From Punica granatum (taxonomy: Eukaryota > Streptophyta > Magnoliopsida > Myrtales > Lythraceae), in NCBI RefSeq assembly GCF_007655135.1, contig NC_045132.1, forward strand, positions 2,666,001 through 2,730,000: a stretch of 64,000 bases of DNA. Direction: 5' to 3'. This document shows positions 34,963-48,086 of the stretch, piece after piece. The translations under genes were made by a program, and so were the position numbers. Numbering within the stretch: the stretch's first letter is position 1; the number at the start of each line of letters is the position of its first letter. The notes under the pieces are model-generated. The model was given only the letters and a program-made list of their open reading frames with translations. It searched no databases and had not been told where the DNA came from.

Positions 34963-35782
34963 GGCTTTACTTATTCCAATGCAATGATAGGCTATTAGCG
35001 TTAAGGAACGAGGGAAAGAAAAAGGGGGATGAGGAAGTGGTTGATGTGAATCATACCCTACATTGTCATCGAATTCCCCAATAAATTGATTTTTTGAACA
35101 ACCAATCGATCTTATTAATGACCAACTAACTCTTTGATTTTCTAATTAGAAAGTGGTAGGACCCATGAACTGAAAATTAATCAATATGATTATTATTAGA
35201 GAGGAAATGACAAAGGCAGCTAATCTACTACAATAAATACTTTGGATTCTTTAGTCTGAAGCTTAAACACCGCTCCCACATGTTGTTTTCAGTCCTCTCA
35301 TGATTGCAGGAGCGGTTAAATCCCGGTGGCGACTTTCCATATTTTGAAGGGTTCTCAATCTTTCTCAAGGAGAACATCGAATAAGTAAAAAATCCGTGTA
35401 CTCGAACCCCTCTAACTCAGTCTCTAACCATGGGGCTTCCAGATGAGCCCCATTGGCGAGCCTTACTGGGTTGCCTGCACACTTGACGAAGAACCTGCGC
35501 TTTCGCTAGGTTTCTGTAAGGGGAAGGTATATATCTTATGTGATTAAAACCTGGGTTATGGCTTCTGGTGTCAACTCCAGTGACTGATGGGAAGCTCTTG
35601 TGATTGAATTGGGTTTCGTTCATAATAATATAGATAGGTTGGAATCCCGAGCTAATAATACCTATCGTTGAAAACCAATTTAATTATTAGGGAACACTAG
35701 AGCTTAAAGCATTTTTCGTTGGTAAGGAAGGTCTGTTCGTTATGGTGGAATGGGATGGGCTTAATTGATCAATGAAATGTAA
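34963..35782. other. 3' flank of copy C; no further gene seen
   Basis: Contains the copy C 3' untranslated region and mixed sequence without a recognisable gene. Confidence 0.5.
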
Positions 35783-36143
35783 CTAGTTGAATACCCTTGT
35801 ATTGCACGGGAATCATACAAACAATCTCTTAATTATTTTGGTAGAGAAAAATATTATAAATAAATGCACGAATTAGAAACTCATGAAAGAAAACAATAGA
35901 ATTGAATTAAAATATGTGAGCAAATATATCAATCAAAAGAAAATAAAAAATTGTCATACAAATGTGTGAAAAGATGAATTAAATGAAAATATGCAAGCAA
36001 ATATATCACCATAGAAAGTAATAATTTCTCCAAATAACATCTAATAAAAAAGTATGTGAAGAAAAAGCTAGATGAATCCTTTTTGAAACGATCAAATTGA
36101 CATAGATCGATCGGTATTGGTAGTAGATGAACATGCAACACCA
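35783..36143 (-). mobile_element. Helitron remnant, minus orientation, 3' end at 35783
   Basis: On the minus strand CCCGTGCAATACAAGGGTAT then TCAACTAG and T form a typical Helitron 3' terminus with the CCCGTGCAATACAAGGG palindrome. The 5' end is not resolved and is placed at the start of the neighbouring plus-strand element. Confidence 0.55.
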
Positions 36144-36514
36144 TCTATATTTATATATTATGTAATTTAATGTACTCTCATGAGAGTCTCTCAGAACTTT
36201 CCTTTGAATCGGCAGAGTCTTCCATTTGAATCGATGATGACATGCCACATCAACATCCTCAACTCCTTATGAAAGGTCTCTTCATGTTCCTACATTAAAT
36301 ATGCACATAAATTTAACTAATGCAATATACGAAAAATTTGAAAAACCGTATTTCGTGATCTCCATCATCCTCTTTTTTTTTTTGGGTAAAACATGATCTC
36401 CATCATCAATAGTACTTTAAATCGTCATTGTAGTGAAATTCTAAAATATATCTCACAAAAAGAAATGTATAAATGAAATTGCTCCAGCAATGTGCACGGG
36501 TGCAGGAAGACTAG
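36144..36514 (+). mobile_element. Short Helitron, plus orientation, 371 bp
   Basis: The 5' end TCTATATTTATATATTATG follows an A. The 3' end ATGTGCACGGGTGCAGGAAG ends in ACTAG before T. Noncoding. It lies back to back with the minus-oriented remnant, giving a unit with Helitron 3' ends on both outsides. Confidence 0.55.
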
Positions 36515-37218
36515 TATATATGAAAACGGAGCGTGAGCCGAATTCTCTCTCCGTCACATTATTAAAAGTAAGATATGAAGCTCTCAGCCAAATTCTTACG
36601 CCGCCACATCATCAAAAATAAGAAACAGAGCTCTCTCATTTTCATGTCATCACTTATGTATTGAGAATATTTTTTATCATTAATTATAGAATATTTCTTT
36701 TTGATATTCAATGGAATATACAATCTTACATTATAGGAATATGTAATTTTAATACAATGAAATATATAATGTAATTTTATATTCACAACTACATATATAG
36801 TTGAAAAATGCACAAATCCGGCTGCTCATATATGTGGCAAGTAAATTAAAAAACGATGAAAGTGTTTCATATGTGCTACTCATACCATTTTTATACTGAC
36901 AAATGCATATATGTGTAGCCATATATATATATATATACTACAAGAATTATATCCATATTCATTAAGAATATATGTATATATAATAATCTGCGGCAAAAAG
37001 TGATCTTATAAAAGAGGCGATAAGAATAAATTATTTGATTCACGATATCCAACGTATATTTTAAATCACATTATTAAAAAGAGATAACATATTTGACAAA
37101 AAAAATTAAAAATCACTAAAAAGGTACATCTATATAAATATATATATTCTTCATTATAAAGATAATTACATATTCCATTTACAAAGTCACATACGCAATG
37201 CGCGGGGTATTCACCTAG
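36515..37218 (+). mobile_element. Nonautonomous Helitron, about 704 bp
   Basis: The 3' end is ACGCAATGCGCGGGGTATTC then ACCTAG before T. The 5' part, after TATATATGAAAACGGAGC, repeats the CACATTATTAAAA and TTTTTTATCATTAA motifs of the Helitron at 26054. It abuts the preceding Helitron directly, so its exact TC start is uncertain. Confidence 0.65.
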
Positions 37219-37353
37219 TATACGTATAAAGTCCACTAAAACACCAACATGTCTTTGCAAACGAAAATATAACTCCTTTATTCTCTTACCTTTCCCAATT
37301 TTCTCACATTTCTCTTTCCTATTCTTTCTTTTCTTGCACTTTTTAACTTACTA

Positions 37354-38370
37354 GTGCCTGATCTCCAATCTGAAAGAGAAATGGACCCTCTCTTTCATAT
37401 CGGTTGGATTGCTTCGACCTTAGAGAGAGATTTGATCTTACTTGAAAATCAAATTCCATTCTTTATTCTAGAGCATCTACATTCTGTCATTGGTGATGGT
37501 AATACGCCTGACCCACTCCTCCTTATTTTTATGACCGTGAATTATTTCCCGATATACCAATATTTGCCTCCAGCTCTATGCACACTCGCAGAGGAGATTG
37601 CAAGCCAAAGTATCTCCCATCTCGCGGCAAGACCATTATTCTCAACTGCACTGCCAAGTGCATTGCCAAGTAGACGACTGGATCCAGAAAAACTCTATGA
37701 TTTCAGGCATCTTGTGGATCTTGTCCGCAAGTTTATGTTGCTCGAAGAGACCTTGGTATCAACAGAAAACGGGGCCTATGGGCAGGAAGCACGCAGAGCA
37801 TGCCCTTATATCGGTACTAACATGTACAGGTATTCTGCCTCAGAGCTAAGTGACTTAGGAGTTAGATTCAAGGGTGCAGAGAAAAGCAAGTTTTACCATA
37901 TCACATTTGCAAATGGGCTTTTAGAGATTCCAATCATCCAAATAAGAGATGACACAGAAGTGCGATTTCGAAATCTGGTGGCATATGAAGAACACGGTCA
38001 TTTTGTCTGAGAAAATATGTACATTGGAGACTACACGCACTTCATGGATGGTCTGATCAATACCTCAAAGGATATTGAATTGCTTCAACACCACGGGATA
38101 ATTGAAAGTTTCATGGGTGATGATGAAGCTATAGCTACCATGTTCAACAATATCTGCAAAAATAGGATATTCTCATCGAACTATTACTATGCAAAACTAG
38201 TTCGTGATCTAACAATGCATTGCAGAAAGAGGCGAAATGTTTGGATGGCGAAATTGTGGAGAAATTATCTCAGCAGCCCCTGGGCAATCTTGTCTGTTCT
38301 TGCAGCATCTGTCTTGCTCATCTTAACTGCGACACAAACTGTCTACAGTGCTTACTGCAGTGCAAAATAA
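37354..38370 (+). pseudogene. DUF247 (UPF0481) protein, 5'-truncated with an in-frame TGA
   Basis: One reading frame of about 339 codons is interrupted by a single TGA at 38008-38010. Family hallmarks before the stop are RDLILLENQIPFFILEHL near the start and LEIPIIQIRDDTEVRFRNLV. After it come HFMDGLINTSKDIELLQHHG, a basic stretch, and the C-terminal membrane helix WAILSVLAASVLLILTATQT that these plant membrane-anchored proteins usually have. Typical members have 430-500 residues; here roughly the first 100 are absent and a Helitron ends 136 bp upstream. Plant DUF247 proteins are poorly understood; some act in grass self-incompatibility. The truncation and the stop suggest a pseudogene, though the downstream frame is otherwise clean, so the decay is young. 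Confidence 0.85.
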
Positions 38371-38689
38371 GTATCCATGTCCTGGCACGTTTGTTGTTTA
38401 CATTGTGAAATGTCTTTCAGTATATAGACTGCATTTCCGTGTGTAATTTTCTGAATTGTTGTATTATGATGATTATATATGTAATATATTCAATATGTAA
38501 CATGTTCAATGATATCTAATAAGTAGCATGTTCTTTCTAGGCGCTATAAGCCTTGTAAAATCTTTGACATCACCTCTCGCCCGTTATGAGTTTTTTCCCT
38601 TCAAGTTAATATCCTGGTCCTTTCTTGCTCCCGTTTATTACCGCTCCTGACAATATCATCATTGCATTACTTTCGCAGTGGTCTGTGCT
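38371..38689. other. 3' flank of DUF247 pseudogene; nothing recognised
   Basis: AT-rich sequence with ATTATATATGTAATATATTC likely to be the 3' untranslated region; no gene. Confidence 0.4.
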
Positions 38690-38946
38690 TGTGCCAACAC
38701 CGCTCGTCCTGCTTGAATAAGCGAATCCTCCATCGGAGTCCATTCACGAGGTCTGCATTCCTCGTCTTGCCACGAGATAATATAAAAAGATATACCGAAA
38801 AATATAAAAAGATAAAAGTATAAAAAGATTGTATACCAAAAAAGATATAATTTTTTTTATAAGTATCGGAAAAGAACAAAATAATTATAGTTCATTCACG
38901 AATCCAAAAATACAACTTTGATTAGCAACTACTTTGAAATACTCTA

Positions 38947-38984
<38 letters not shown>

Positions 38985-39620
38985 GAGGACATATTTTTGG
39001 GTAAAGAGAGATAAAAGGCCATGCTACGCCATAATTTGAAATTTTTTATTTTTGTAATTTCTAAATTAATACTATTAATGCAAGTTAAATTGCTTAAATA
39101 CTGACTGCAAAAAAAATAAAATTTGCTAGTATTCCTAGAAAACATTAATTATCACATATTGCCTAAGGGTCAATGAAATCGAGTGAAAATAGCCATTAAT
39201 AAGAGATGTCTCAGTCTCTAGTAATGGAAGGATAAAAAAGTGGTAACAAATGTATTAACTGGATGTCATGTAGCTCTCGAAGTGGTTGCACGTAGTAGTT
39301 GCAAGATCCCGAATTCTTCGCTTGGCCAAATTCAACAAGTTACTTTTTTATGTACAAACCATTGTATCTTGGTGTCTATGAAAACCTTACAAACTGAATT
39401 TTGTTTCAGAAATTAATAAAATTAAACAAGGTGAAGGAATGGGATAAAAATGTAGGTCAAAATTCGTTACTTACCATAAAAGTAAAGGATTCAAATCGCC
39501 GTAACTCTTGAACTGTTCAACAAAAATGAGTTATGTACATTCCTTCGTCTTCCTTGTGATCATAGGAGTCTAAACATATAAGACTTTCGTAAAATGAACA
39601 TATTTACATCAAGTTGCTAT
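38690..39620 (-). repeat. Inverted copy of the 7400-8480 repeat
   Basis: Read on the minus strand, the sequence follows 7400-8480 closely, including the GATACTTATAAAAAAAATTA block and the stretch encoding FSDTYKKNYIFF. A (TA)n(GA)n run lies at 38948-38984. The Helitron-like 3' end of the partner is not clearly preserved here. Confidence 0.65.
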
Positions 39621-41369
39621 TAGCGGCCTGCAAACTGAGGTTTTTCCCTCTAACTCTTGAAATCATGAGTTCAACTATAAAGAGTGTTTGAGTTTCTTAC
39701 TAAATGAAGAAAGAAGGCTCCTGCGTTTCGATTTTCACATCTTCAAAGACCGTATAATTTAGTTCTCGCTCTTACTTTCAGAGTCACATCCACCTTCTCT
39801 TTGTTCCTCTCTTTCTAATTCTTCCTTGGTGCTTTCTATTTATGGCTCGTCGATCCAAAAAAGAAAAGTCTCATTTTATGTAATCTATTGATGACTCACC
39901 ACAGTTTGGCGTCATTCTCCAAAGGAAGTTTGTCTAGTTTGGGGATGAAAAGCAAAGAGAGAAGGAGAGGGTGCAAGAGAAAGAAGGGGGAAATATATGG
40001 CTAGATGGTATGACTGTGGGAATGGATGCATGTATAGATACAGAGCGATCGCCATTGCCAACCATCAACTGGAATGGGAAAAGAGTATGGATTTGGCGGG
40101 AAGTGGATGCCTTGAAGAGGCATTAGAGGGAAGCAAATAAATTAGAGACAAAAAGTAGGAATTTATGAAATGGCACAGTTGACATTTCCAATTGCAAAAA
40201 TGCTTCTAGCTATTTCACATTTTTTTTTATTGTAGGTGTAAATTTTCAATTTCTTTCTCCTTTTTTTTATAGATCTTGAATTTCTTTATGTTAAAATTTT
40301 ATTTTTGATTTTCCTAACTCTTTTGAAGTTTATTTAGAATTATACTAATTTTTTTTAATTTAATTTTCTAATTCTTTAAAATTTATTTCATTTTTCTAAA
40401 TTTTATTTTTTACTGAATTTTATTAGTTTTTCCCTTTTTTATTCTTATGCAATTTATTATGTTACTTTTAATATTTTTCTGATGTCATATTACTAACTGA
40501 TTGTTATGTCATGTAAAAATTGATGACTGGTAGATTTAAAACGAAAATGATTATTAGTATATTTCTATAAAAAAATCATGCTAGATTTGAAAAACTAAGT
40601 AAGATTCATGATTGTTGAACACTTAATCTGAATAAGAATAAGAAAACATTCCAAATTCTTTAATTAAATGAATGAAAATGCATTATAAGAAGATAATTAC
40701 ATCATAGTGAAGAATAATAAATTAGACGAAGCGAAGAGGCATGATTGCATCCTTTAGTTAATATGCATAGATAAAATGAAAGGACATGTCTTGATGTATG
40801 AAAAAACATATTTAGTCACTTTAAATGTGAAGTGTGACTCTTTATGGCAATATATATATAAATTAATTAAATTGTGTCTAAATACATTGAATGCATAAAA
40901 AGTAGTTAGATTCATCGAACCGATATAATATAAATTAAAATATGTATAGATTCATTGAAAGGATAAAATTGAAATTAAGAAAAGTTGTGAAATACTTTAT
41001 TCCGTTCCATACTTTTATGGTGGTGGTGGTGGTGGTGGTAGTAATAATAATAATAAATTAATTTTAGTCGATGATATTTAAAGTATTTTGACAAATCACA
41101 ACACAATAAAAAGACATATATTAGTCATATTTCTAAATTATTACAAGATATAACTTTTTTCCTAATAGACACTATTATAAAAGGTCGTGTTTTATCATAA
41201 TTGAAATATTGATAGAAAGTATGTCTAAATATATTGAAAGAATTGATAGAGTTTTTAGAATGTTCAAATATATTGAATGGACGAAACATGAATTATAATA
41301 ATTGTGTATATACACTGGAGGGTAAAATGGAAGTTATGAAAAATCAAGAAACACAATATTGAGCTTCAC

Positions 41370-41402
<33 letters not shown>

Positions 41403-42180
41403 GATACAAATAGGTCAATTAAAAAAATACTATACTTTTTAATATAATCAAAACTAAAGCTATTGAAAATTAAAGCACTATCTTTTAAAATTATTTATTT
41501 GTAGCCACTTCTATCTTGCATTAATTTTTCTGTTAGGCAAATGATAAATTTAAAAATAATTTTAGAACACGCTAATATAGAAAATTGAAAAGAAGATGCT
41601 CGAGGAGGAGTTAGGGGCGGTGATAGAAGCCCTAATCTGCCACCACGCCGAAATTTGGCAATTTATTATGGGAAAAGGAGGATAAATAAGGTTGTGACAA
41701 CATCATGTCTAAAGAAACTACCTCTCTGTTATTTTGTTGTTATCGTTTTATTATTTCTTTAATGCTATTGAATTTTTATTTTTAAAGAAACTAATAAAAA
41801 ACTAACGTGAAAATGGATGAAAGAGAATAATGGAAAAACTGAAAACGTGATAAGAAATACACAATTGGCAAGAAAATAATTTTGAGACTACGTATTATAA
41901 TTTTTAATAACTTTTATTTTTGGGAATATCTATGCCTCTAATAAAAAATATAAATCTCCCTCGACGGTTTTTTCACTTAAGAACACTAGGTAAAATGTTT
42001 TCGCACCGCTTACGTGGGTTGGTTCAAGAGGTTCGACGCTTGTTCCGCTTAAACGAGGTTTCGAGTTAGAGTCCCTGTGATTGCAGAAAATTCATGTTGG
42101 AAGAGTTTTACTCTTTAGTGGGTCGATCCGGCTCGACTGAATTAATCATTTCCAAATACTACGGTTCACACCGAAAAAAA
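39621..42180. other. No gene seen; AT-rich with microsatellites
   Basis: About 2.5 kb without a recognisable exon. It contains (GGT)n(AAT)n at about 41019-41056 and (AAT)n at about 41371-41402. Confidence 0.5.
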
Positions 42181-43140
42181 AAAATCATCGCACGTACGGA
42201 CACCTAATATGACTCTCCGCTCCTTCCTTCCTGGGAACGTTACTTTTCGCACGCTCTTCACTGTTCCATGCGCCTCTCCCCCATTCCTCCGCCTTCAATC
42301 GCAGGCACACCACCCAGCCTCCCTTTCTCCTTTTGCGCTCTCCCTCACAGTCACTCTCTCCTATCACTATTGTCAATCAGCACTGGCCCGATCAAAAGTT
42401 CTCACAGATTCCTCCCGCCAACCACCGCCAATTTCACTTCTTTAGCCCCGCTGTCCTTTCCCGTTTAGTCCCTCTTTGTTTGCCCCGGCAATCCCTCTCT
42501 TCACGATTGGTTCTGAGTTTGAAGAAGATTCCCGTCCTTGCAACATACCATTTTTCATGAGTGATGCGCTCTGATCTTGGGCTTTCCTGGGACGCCACCC
42601 TGCTGTAGATCAGGTTTTTCGATTCAGGCTTGTGATAGGCAGCCCGCCTTCTCTGCATATCCTTATTGTGAAAATGATTCCTTTCTATGCCTTCTAAATG
42701 CTCGACAAAAGCCCAGGATATAGCATTTGTCCTTTCTCAATATTTTTGCACATTCATCTATAGAATGAATTACACCGATTTTGGTCTATATAGTCGGTGT
42801 GAGCATAGAGACCAGGGACATGATGGCTGGCGTGCTATTTGGTGCTGTTGCTTAGTGGTATAATCTGACGCAACACATAGAGAATTCTGAAGGAAAATGT
42901 CTGATAAGTAAACACTCCAACTGAGGGCTGTAAAAATCGATAAAACTTATGTGTCTTCTACAATATTTCAAATTTGATATTGCTCTTTTGCTTATGGGCA
43001 GGGCGACCAAAGATGTTAATGGCATAATCACAACAGAATGCCAAAGAGGTATCCTTTTGTTGTCAATTAGCAGTATTTTCCTCGAAAACAAAAGTCATGG
43101 TTATAAATGTCATTTTTGTAGTATGAATTTAATTACTTGA
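42181..43140 (+). other. Pyrimidine-rich, 5'UTR/intron-like stretch of unknown gene
   Basis: Composition shifts to CT-rich (42200-42560), as in plant 5' leaders. An exon-like block at about 42997-43049 lies between GGGCAG and AGGTATCC. I recognise no protein. It may be the leader of a lost gene or captured sequence. Confidence 0.25.
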
Positions 43141-45940
43141 AACTCCACAAGAACATTTGTTATAAATGTCATTTTGTGCCAATGCATTGACGGAATGTAA
43201 TAGGAATTATAGGATATAAGACACTATAAACTGCCAAGGGAACAAGCATTGTTTTGGTCCTATAGCTTTCATTGCTTTTCTATTTTAATCATATTTCTAA
43301 TTTTTTTTCTATTTTTGTCCTATATTTTTTATCACTCTTCTGTTTTCATCATTCCATTACTTACACCGTTAATTTTGCTGACATGGCACCCAATAAGATA
43401 CCATCATCATCTATATGTCAACACATGGTGCCACATTTCTATCATAATCAAAGAAGGAAGAAAAATAAGAAAATAAATAAATAATAAAAACAAAGACCAA
43501 TTCATACCACTACCCTAACTACGCCATCTTCTCCGCAGCAGAACTCAAGAGAGGAGCAGAACTCAACAATTGATGCAGCATTGACGACCTAGATCAGGGA
43601 TCGAGAAGTTGTCTCAGCCGTGATCTGAGTTGAGGCAACACTTCGTTCCTCTCTTGCCTATCTCGTCTCTCCTCACGCCAAATATATTCATCCCATCTAT
43701 TATATCTATTATATACATATATAAAAGCATACTAGTGAAGTCCATAGAGTCGTATTCTAAAACGTTCAGTTCATTATCAAATCTTGGAAATCCTCAGCCC
43801 CTGGTACAATGTCCGAGAGGAATAAAACGGGATTTTAAACGGAACATAAAAGTACGGCGGTGGAAATGAAAATGAGCGTTGGAAGATGACTAAACAATGA
43901 AGCATGCTAAGCTTGACAAATGATCTGACACCTGGAAAGTAACTTGCTCCATCTTATCCAAAAATTAAATAAATCACAATTAATTTTGTTTTTTTAGATC
44001 TATGAGCACCGAAATTTAGGATTTTACCTATGTGGATCAATGCACGCGCAACGTACGTGCTGTTCCACTGGTACGTTAAAGAGGAGACAATGAATTAAAA
44101 GATGGTGAGAACTATATGCCGTTTGCAGATATCCCAAAATTAATTAAAATATGTATAATCATTTCCAACAAAATCTTTGATAAAGACGGCATAACATGAT
44201 TGCTTTTTCTTAATAATTGATAGTGGTCAGTTGTTTAAGATATTTATCATGTGCATGGAATTCTTTAAGTATCTGCTTCCTGATTGTATGGAAGCCTTTA
44301 GTCGATCCCAGCCATTGAGGTCGTTGATGCGTAAATGGTAGTATCTGTAACTTTATATATTGCACTCCCCGATGAATTAATAAGAAAGTGCACTAATGAC
44401 GTATCCTATATATGTTTAGTTTTCAGAAAATAAGATTCTATTAGCAACGGAATCCGCTGTCGTTCATATAAATTGGATATAGAACTGCCATGCATAGTAT
44501 TGGACGACAAAAAAGAATGTCTATATCTTCATTGGGTTATTGGATAAAATTTGACACATAAGTACTTGAATTAAAGGTAAATTAAACGTATATAAAATGC
44601 CAAGTACATCCGTGATTAACCTCCTAATTTTGGTGAAACGGCAGATTATATGTCTCTATGTCAACATATATGCTGATGTGACTTTTTTTCGTTAATTTTT
44701 TAAATTTTAAAAAAATAAAAAGTATGAGAAAAAGAGAAACTATATAACTCCATGCTTCTTAAGTTTCAAAATTAAAAAAATATAACTGTAATTATTTCCA
44801 TAGAGTGCAAGCTATCTTGGGGCTTTTTTTTTTTCCTCCCGTGGGGGTTGTCCTATTCAGTTGTTTGCTTGCGAAATTAAACAAATATCTTGGATTATAT
44901 AGAAGTAGAATTACACCTAAATGACATCTTTTACTTCCATTGGCATAACTTTGGACAAACCGAAACATTGAATATATCCTTTTATTGCTTTTAATGCTAT
45001 TTCTATGACCATATGCTATATATGGCAGATAACGGAGAAGCATTAGCCAGCAAGTCATCAACTAAATTCCTAATTTCTTAAATTAATTCAAGCAAGAGTG
45101 CAATATTTATGTGAGAACTGAAACGTCAATATGTAGATATATGGTAGATAATGAAAAAGCACTAGCTAGCCAAACATGACCAGGAAAGCTTTTTGCATTA
45201 AAACATACGCAAGAAAAAGGAGAAATTCCCATTAGCTTTGTCATGTTTCTTTGCCAAAAATAAGGTAGTCTTAGATGTCACAGAGGGCAAACTTACCGCA
45301 CTAGCTTAGTTGATACTATATATTAAATGACACTAAAAGATTCGTAATTACTCACACTTTCACGCTTAACTTCTTTTTAAGATTTTCTGTTTTTTAATGA
45401 AAATCTTTTTATACAATTTTCATTTTTTATTATTAGGAAACAATGCAACAGATTTACCAATTCACACTGATGAATGATTTAGCAATAAGACTTTTGCTTA
45501 GCTTTTTTTTCCTCATCTCACCTCTAAAATTCGGTAGCCAAGAAATAATCCATGGTCTGCATTTTGTCATAAAACAATTATATGTTGGGATAAAAACACC
45601 AAAACCTTGTCATATCTTGAAAAGTCTAAAAAAATAAAAGATGCAAAATGTGTAGCAACTTGTGACATTGATGTAAAGTAAAAAAAAAAACCCTTTAATC
45701 ACGAACTTTATCAAAGAAAATATTTAGAAAATATACAACATTTATCCAACAAAGTAATAATACAAAGGATGAAGGAAAAATGCGAAGGAAATCACAAAAA
45801 ATCCGTAATTATAGAGAAGATACGATAATAAAGGGATGAAAAGAGGGGAAAAGATAAGATGGAAAGCTTCGGGATTTAGAGAAAAGGGAGAAAAACGACA
45901 GCCCACTAAACCGTAAAAGACCAATGAAACGAGGAGGGCT
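43141..45940. other. No gene seen
   Basis: AT-rich spacer of 2.8 kb; short frames lack family motifs. A palindrome-like GCACGCGCAACGTACGTGC at 44042-44060 is noted but not assigned. Confidence 0.5.
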
Positions 45941-46207
45941 ATGGATCTGATCCTCTTCAGTCAAGTCCAAAGTAGTCATTTCACCCACTTGTCCCCACCA
46001 GCGAACACCCGCGTTTTTCTGACCCTCTAACTTTTATTCCCAAATTGCCCCTTTCCCCCTCCCCTTTCATATATCTATTTCTTTTTTAAAAATTATTAGT
46101 GTATTTTCCATATTCCTTCCTCTGCAGAATCCTCTGTTCCTCCTGGTGGCGAAACCCTGAACACCGCCAAGTCAGCGACCGAAGCCGTCGCCGCCTCAGC
46201 CGCATCC

Positions 46208-46440
46208 ATGACCCGGCGGGGCTCGCACTGCATCAACAACGGCCACAGTTCGAGGACCTGCACCACCCGTGGGGCGGGCGCCGGAGCCGGGGCCGGCCAC
46301 TCCTCCGGGGTGAAGCTGTTCGGCATCCGGCTCCTCGACGGCTCAATGAAGAAGAGCTCAGCATGGAGAACCTTTTGGCGCACTTCCACTCGTCGTCGGC
46401 GTCGCCGAATCCGGGCTCGCCGGATTTTTGCTATTTTGTG
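46208..46440 (+). pseudogene. MYB-related transcription factor N-terminal fragment (zinc-knuckle, MYBS3/KUA1-like)
   Basis: The frame begins MTRRGSHCINNGHSSRTC, the CCHC zinc knuckle at the very start of one class of single-repeat MYB factors, followed by GVKLFGIRLLDGS. The first Cys of the knuckle is Gly. After KKSS the frame shifts, and the continuation SMENLLAHFHSSSASPNPGS appears in the next frame. Sequence similarity stops near 46425, before any MYB repeat. The surroundings are GC-rich relative to the neighbourhood, so this is a truncated exon 1 of a host gene, perhaps moved by a transposon. Not functional as a transcription factor. Confidence 0.75.
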
Positions 46441-46984
46441 AAAATCAAATTAATTGTTCGAGGATATATGGGGGCTCACTACGTTCCCTGATGGATGCAT
46501 CATATAATGTGAAAACGAAAGACGTGTTAGCTAGGTTGTCAGTTCATTGATGTCAAAAAGTCATGTCATTTCTCCGGGATTCGAGCCCTTTTCAATGACG
46601 AAAAAAAGTTACGCATGCCAATTATTGTTAGTGATATCATAGAGAATTGGCCTTTTCGTTGAACCAAAAATTTAATATTTTATTAGATTTTAGAGTAATT
46701 TTTTTGTCCTACATCACTTTAATAATATTTATGTTCAATTTAATAACATAATTATTACTTTTATTCTTTTTTTAATTTTTTTATCTTAATTATCATTCAA
46801 TTTAATTTTTAATATTAAATTCTATCAACTATTCATTATTTTTTTCACAATTCAACAATACAACCATTACTCTCAACTATTCATTATTTTTTTTCATTTT
46901 TTCCCCATAATTCTTATTTTCAAGCTAGTTGACTATTATGATGAGTGAGTCCACTTTAATTCAAATGGATGAGAGGACACGATT
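46441..46984. other. No gene seen; AT-rich
   Basis: Poly-T/A-rich spacer between the MYB fragment and the viral remnant; nothing recognised. Confidence 0.4.
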
Positions 46985-47303
46985 TTAAGAGATCGCATTT
47001 TTCAACTGCCAGTTGAGGATAGCCTCGCCACTGGTGACAGCCTTAGAGCTTCCCCTTTCATCACAACTGGTGGGATTTGGAGCTTTAAATGTATAGGTAT
47101 GCCTTCTTTCGCCATCTGTAAATTGTCCCAACTTGGGGAACTGCAATTCATAATTTGGCGAGGCGTAGTGGAACATACTGGTGGAAGCTGCTTGTGGAAT
47201 GACAGCTAATTCGCCTTCCTGCTCTATCTTGTGGATAGGCCTCTCAGTGATAGAGGCTGACATCATATCCTTGAGATATTCCTGAATTTCTTCGGGATTT
47301 TTC
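46985..47303 (-). pseudogene. Endogenous caulimovirid remnant, left part beyond the copia insertion
   Basis: The minus-strand frame here continues across the copia target site from the viral block at 53314 onwards; the two sides share the duplicated TTTTC. The peptide has no catalytic motif I can name and probably belongs to the stretch after the movement-protein domain. It is one segment of the same degenerate integrated viral sequence. Confidence 0.45.
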
Positions 47304-48086
47304 TGTATGAAAAATATAATTAGTTGTAATAAGTCACAAAATTGAACGATAATTCAAATAACAATTTGGACAAATAAAATGCTATAAAATTAAATGAATT
47401 TCACTAGTATAAGAACTTGGAAATTCAAACCGAAACAGAGGCGAAACTGAAAGATACGAGAGAGTCAAATCCTATATTAGACACAAACCCCTTGAAATAG
47501 AATTGTCCCCTTCTGGGTGCTTGAGGTCACGTGGACAATTGTTTCCAGGGTAAAACGGCAATAAGCGAAGCAGCAACACAAACAGCAACGCTCCAGTGAA
47601 CTCGAAGTGAAGCGTGAACACTTTTGAGGTTGAATCATTAGTAGAAAATTGTAGCCGACCACTCTTACAACTTGTATTTTGTCCACATGAAGTTGTTCTT
47701 CTCCAGGGAATTGTAGCCAAGAGAAAAACTTTTCCTTTTGGTCTCAATCGGCTACAAAAAGCAAAATGGCAGGAGGCTCTATTGGTTTATTTTGCCGCGT
47801 GTGCCTTTATAGACTACGGGTTCCATCCTTCTATGACTCTTCTTGTTCTCCTTTTATGGGGAATAACTCACATATATTCAATATATGTGTTAGTGGAATT
47901 TGATTATTCATGAATGCAATCTATTCATTTCTTGTAACCACTATTTAAACATAATCCATTCTCACTTGAATGTAATATATTCCTATACCATTAAGAGGAA
48001 TTTTAAGTGTAATTAAAACAAGAAAAACAAGAGTCGTTACCTTGTGAACAATTTCCTCATTCACCCATTAGCCATAATTTCCAACA
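47304..48086 (-). repeat. Copia 3' LTR
   Basis: Terminal direct repeat, nearly identical to 52540-53313 with scattered substitutions and short indels. Confidence 0.95.

Noticed and set aside
38008..38010. Programmed TGA readthrough or selenocysteine in DUF247
   Set aside because: Land plants lack selenocysteine insertion, the gene is also truncated at its 5' end, and no readthrough context was seen.
44042..44075. GC-rich palindrome followed by CACTGG, possible Helitron end
   Set aside because: It does not end in CTAG before T and no matching 5' end was found.
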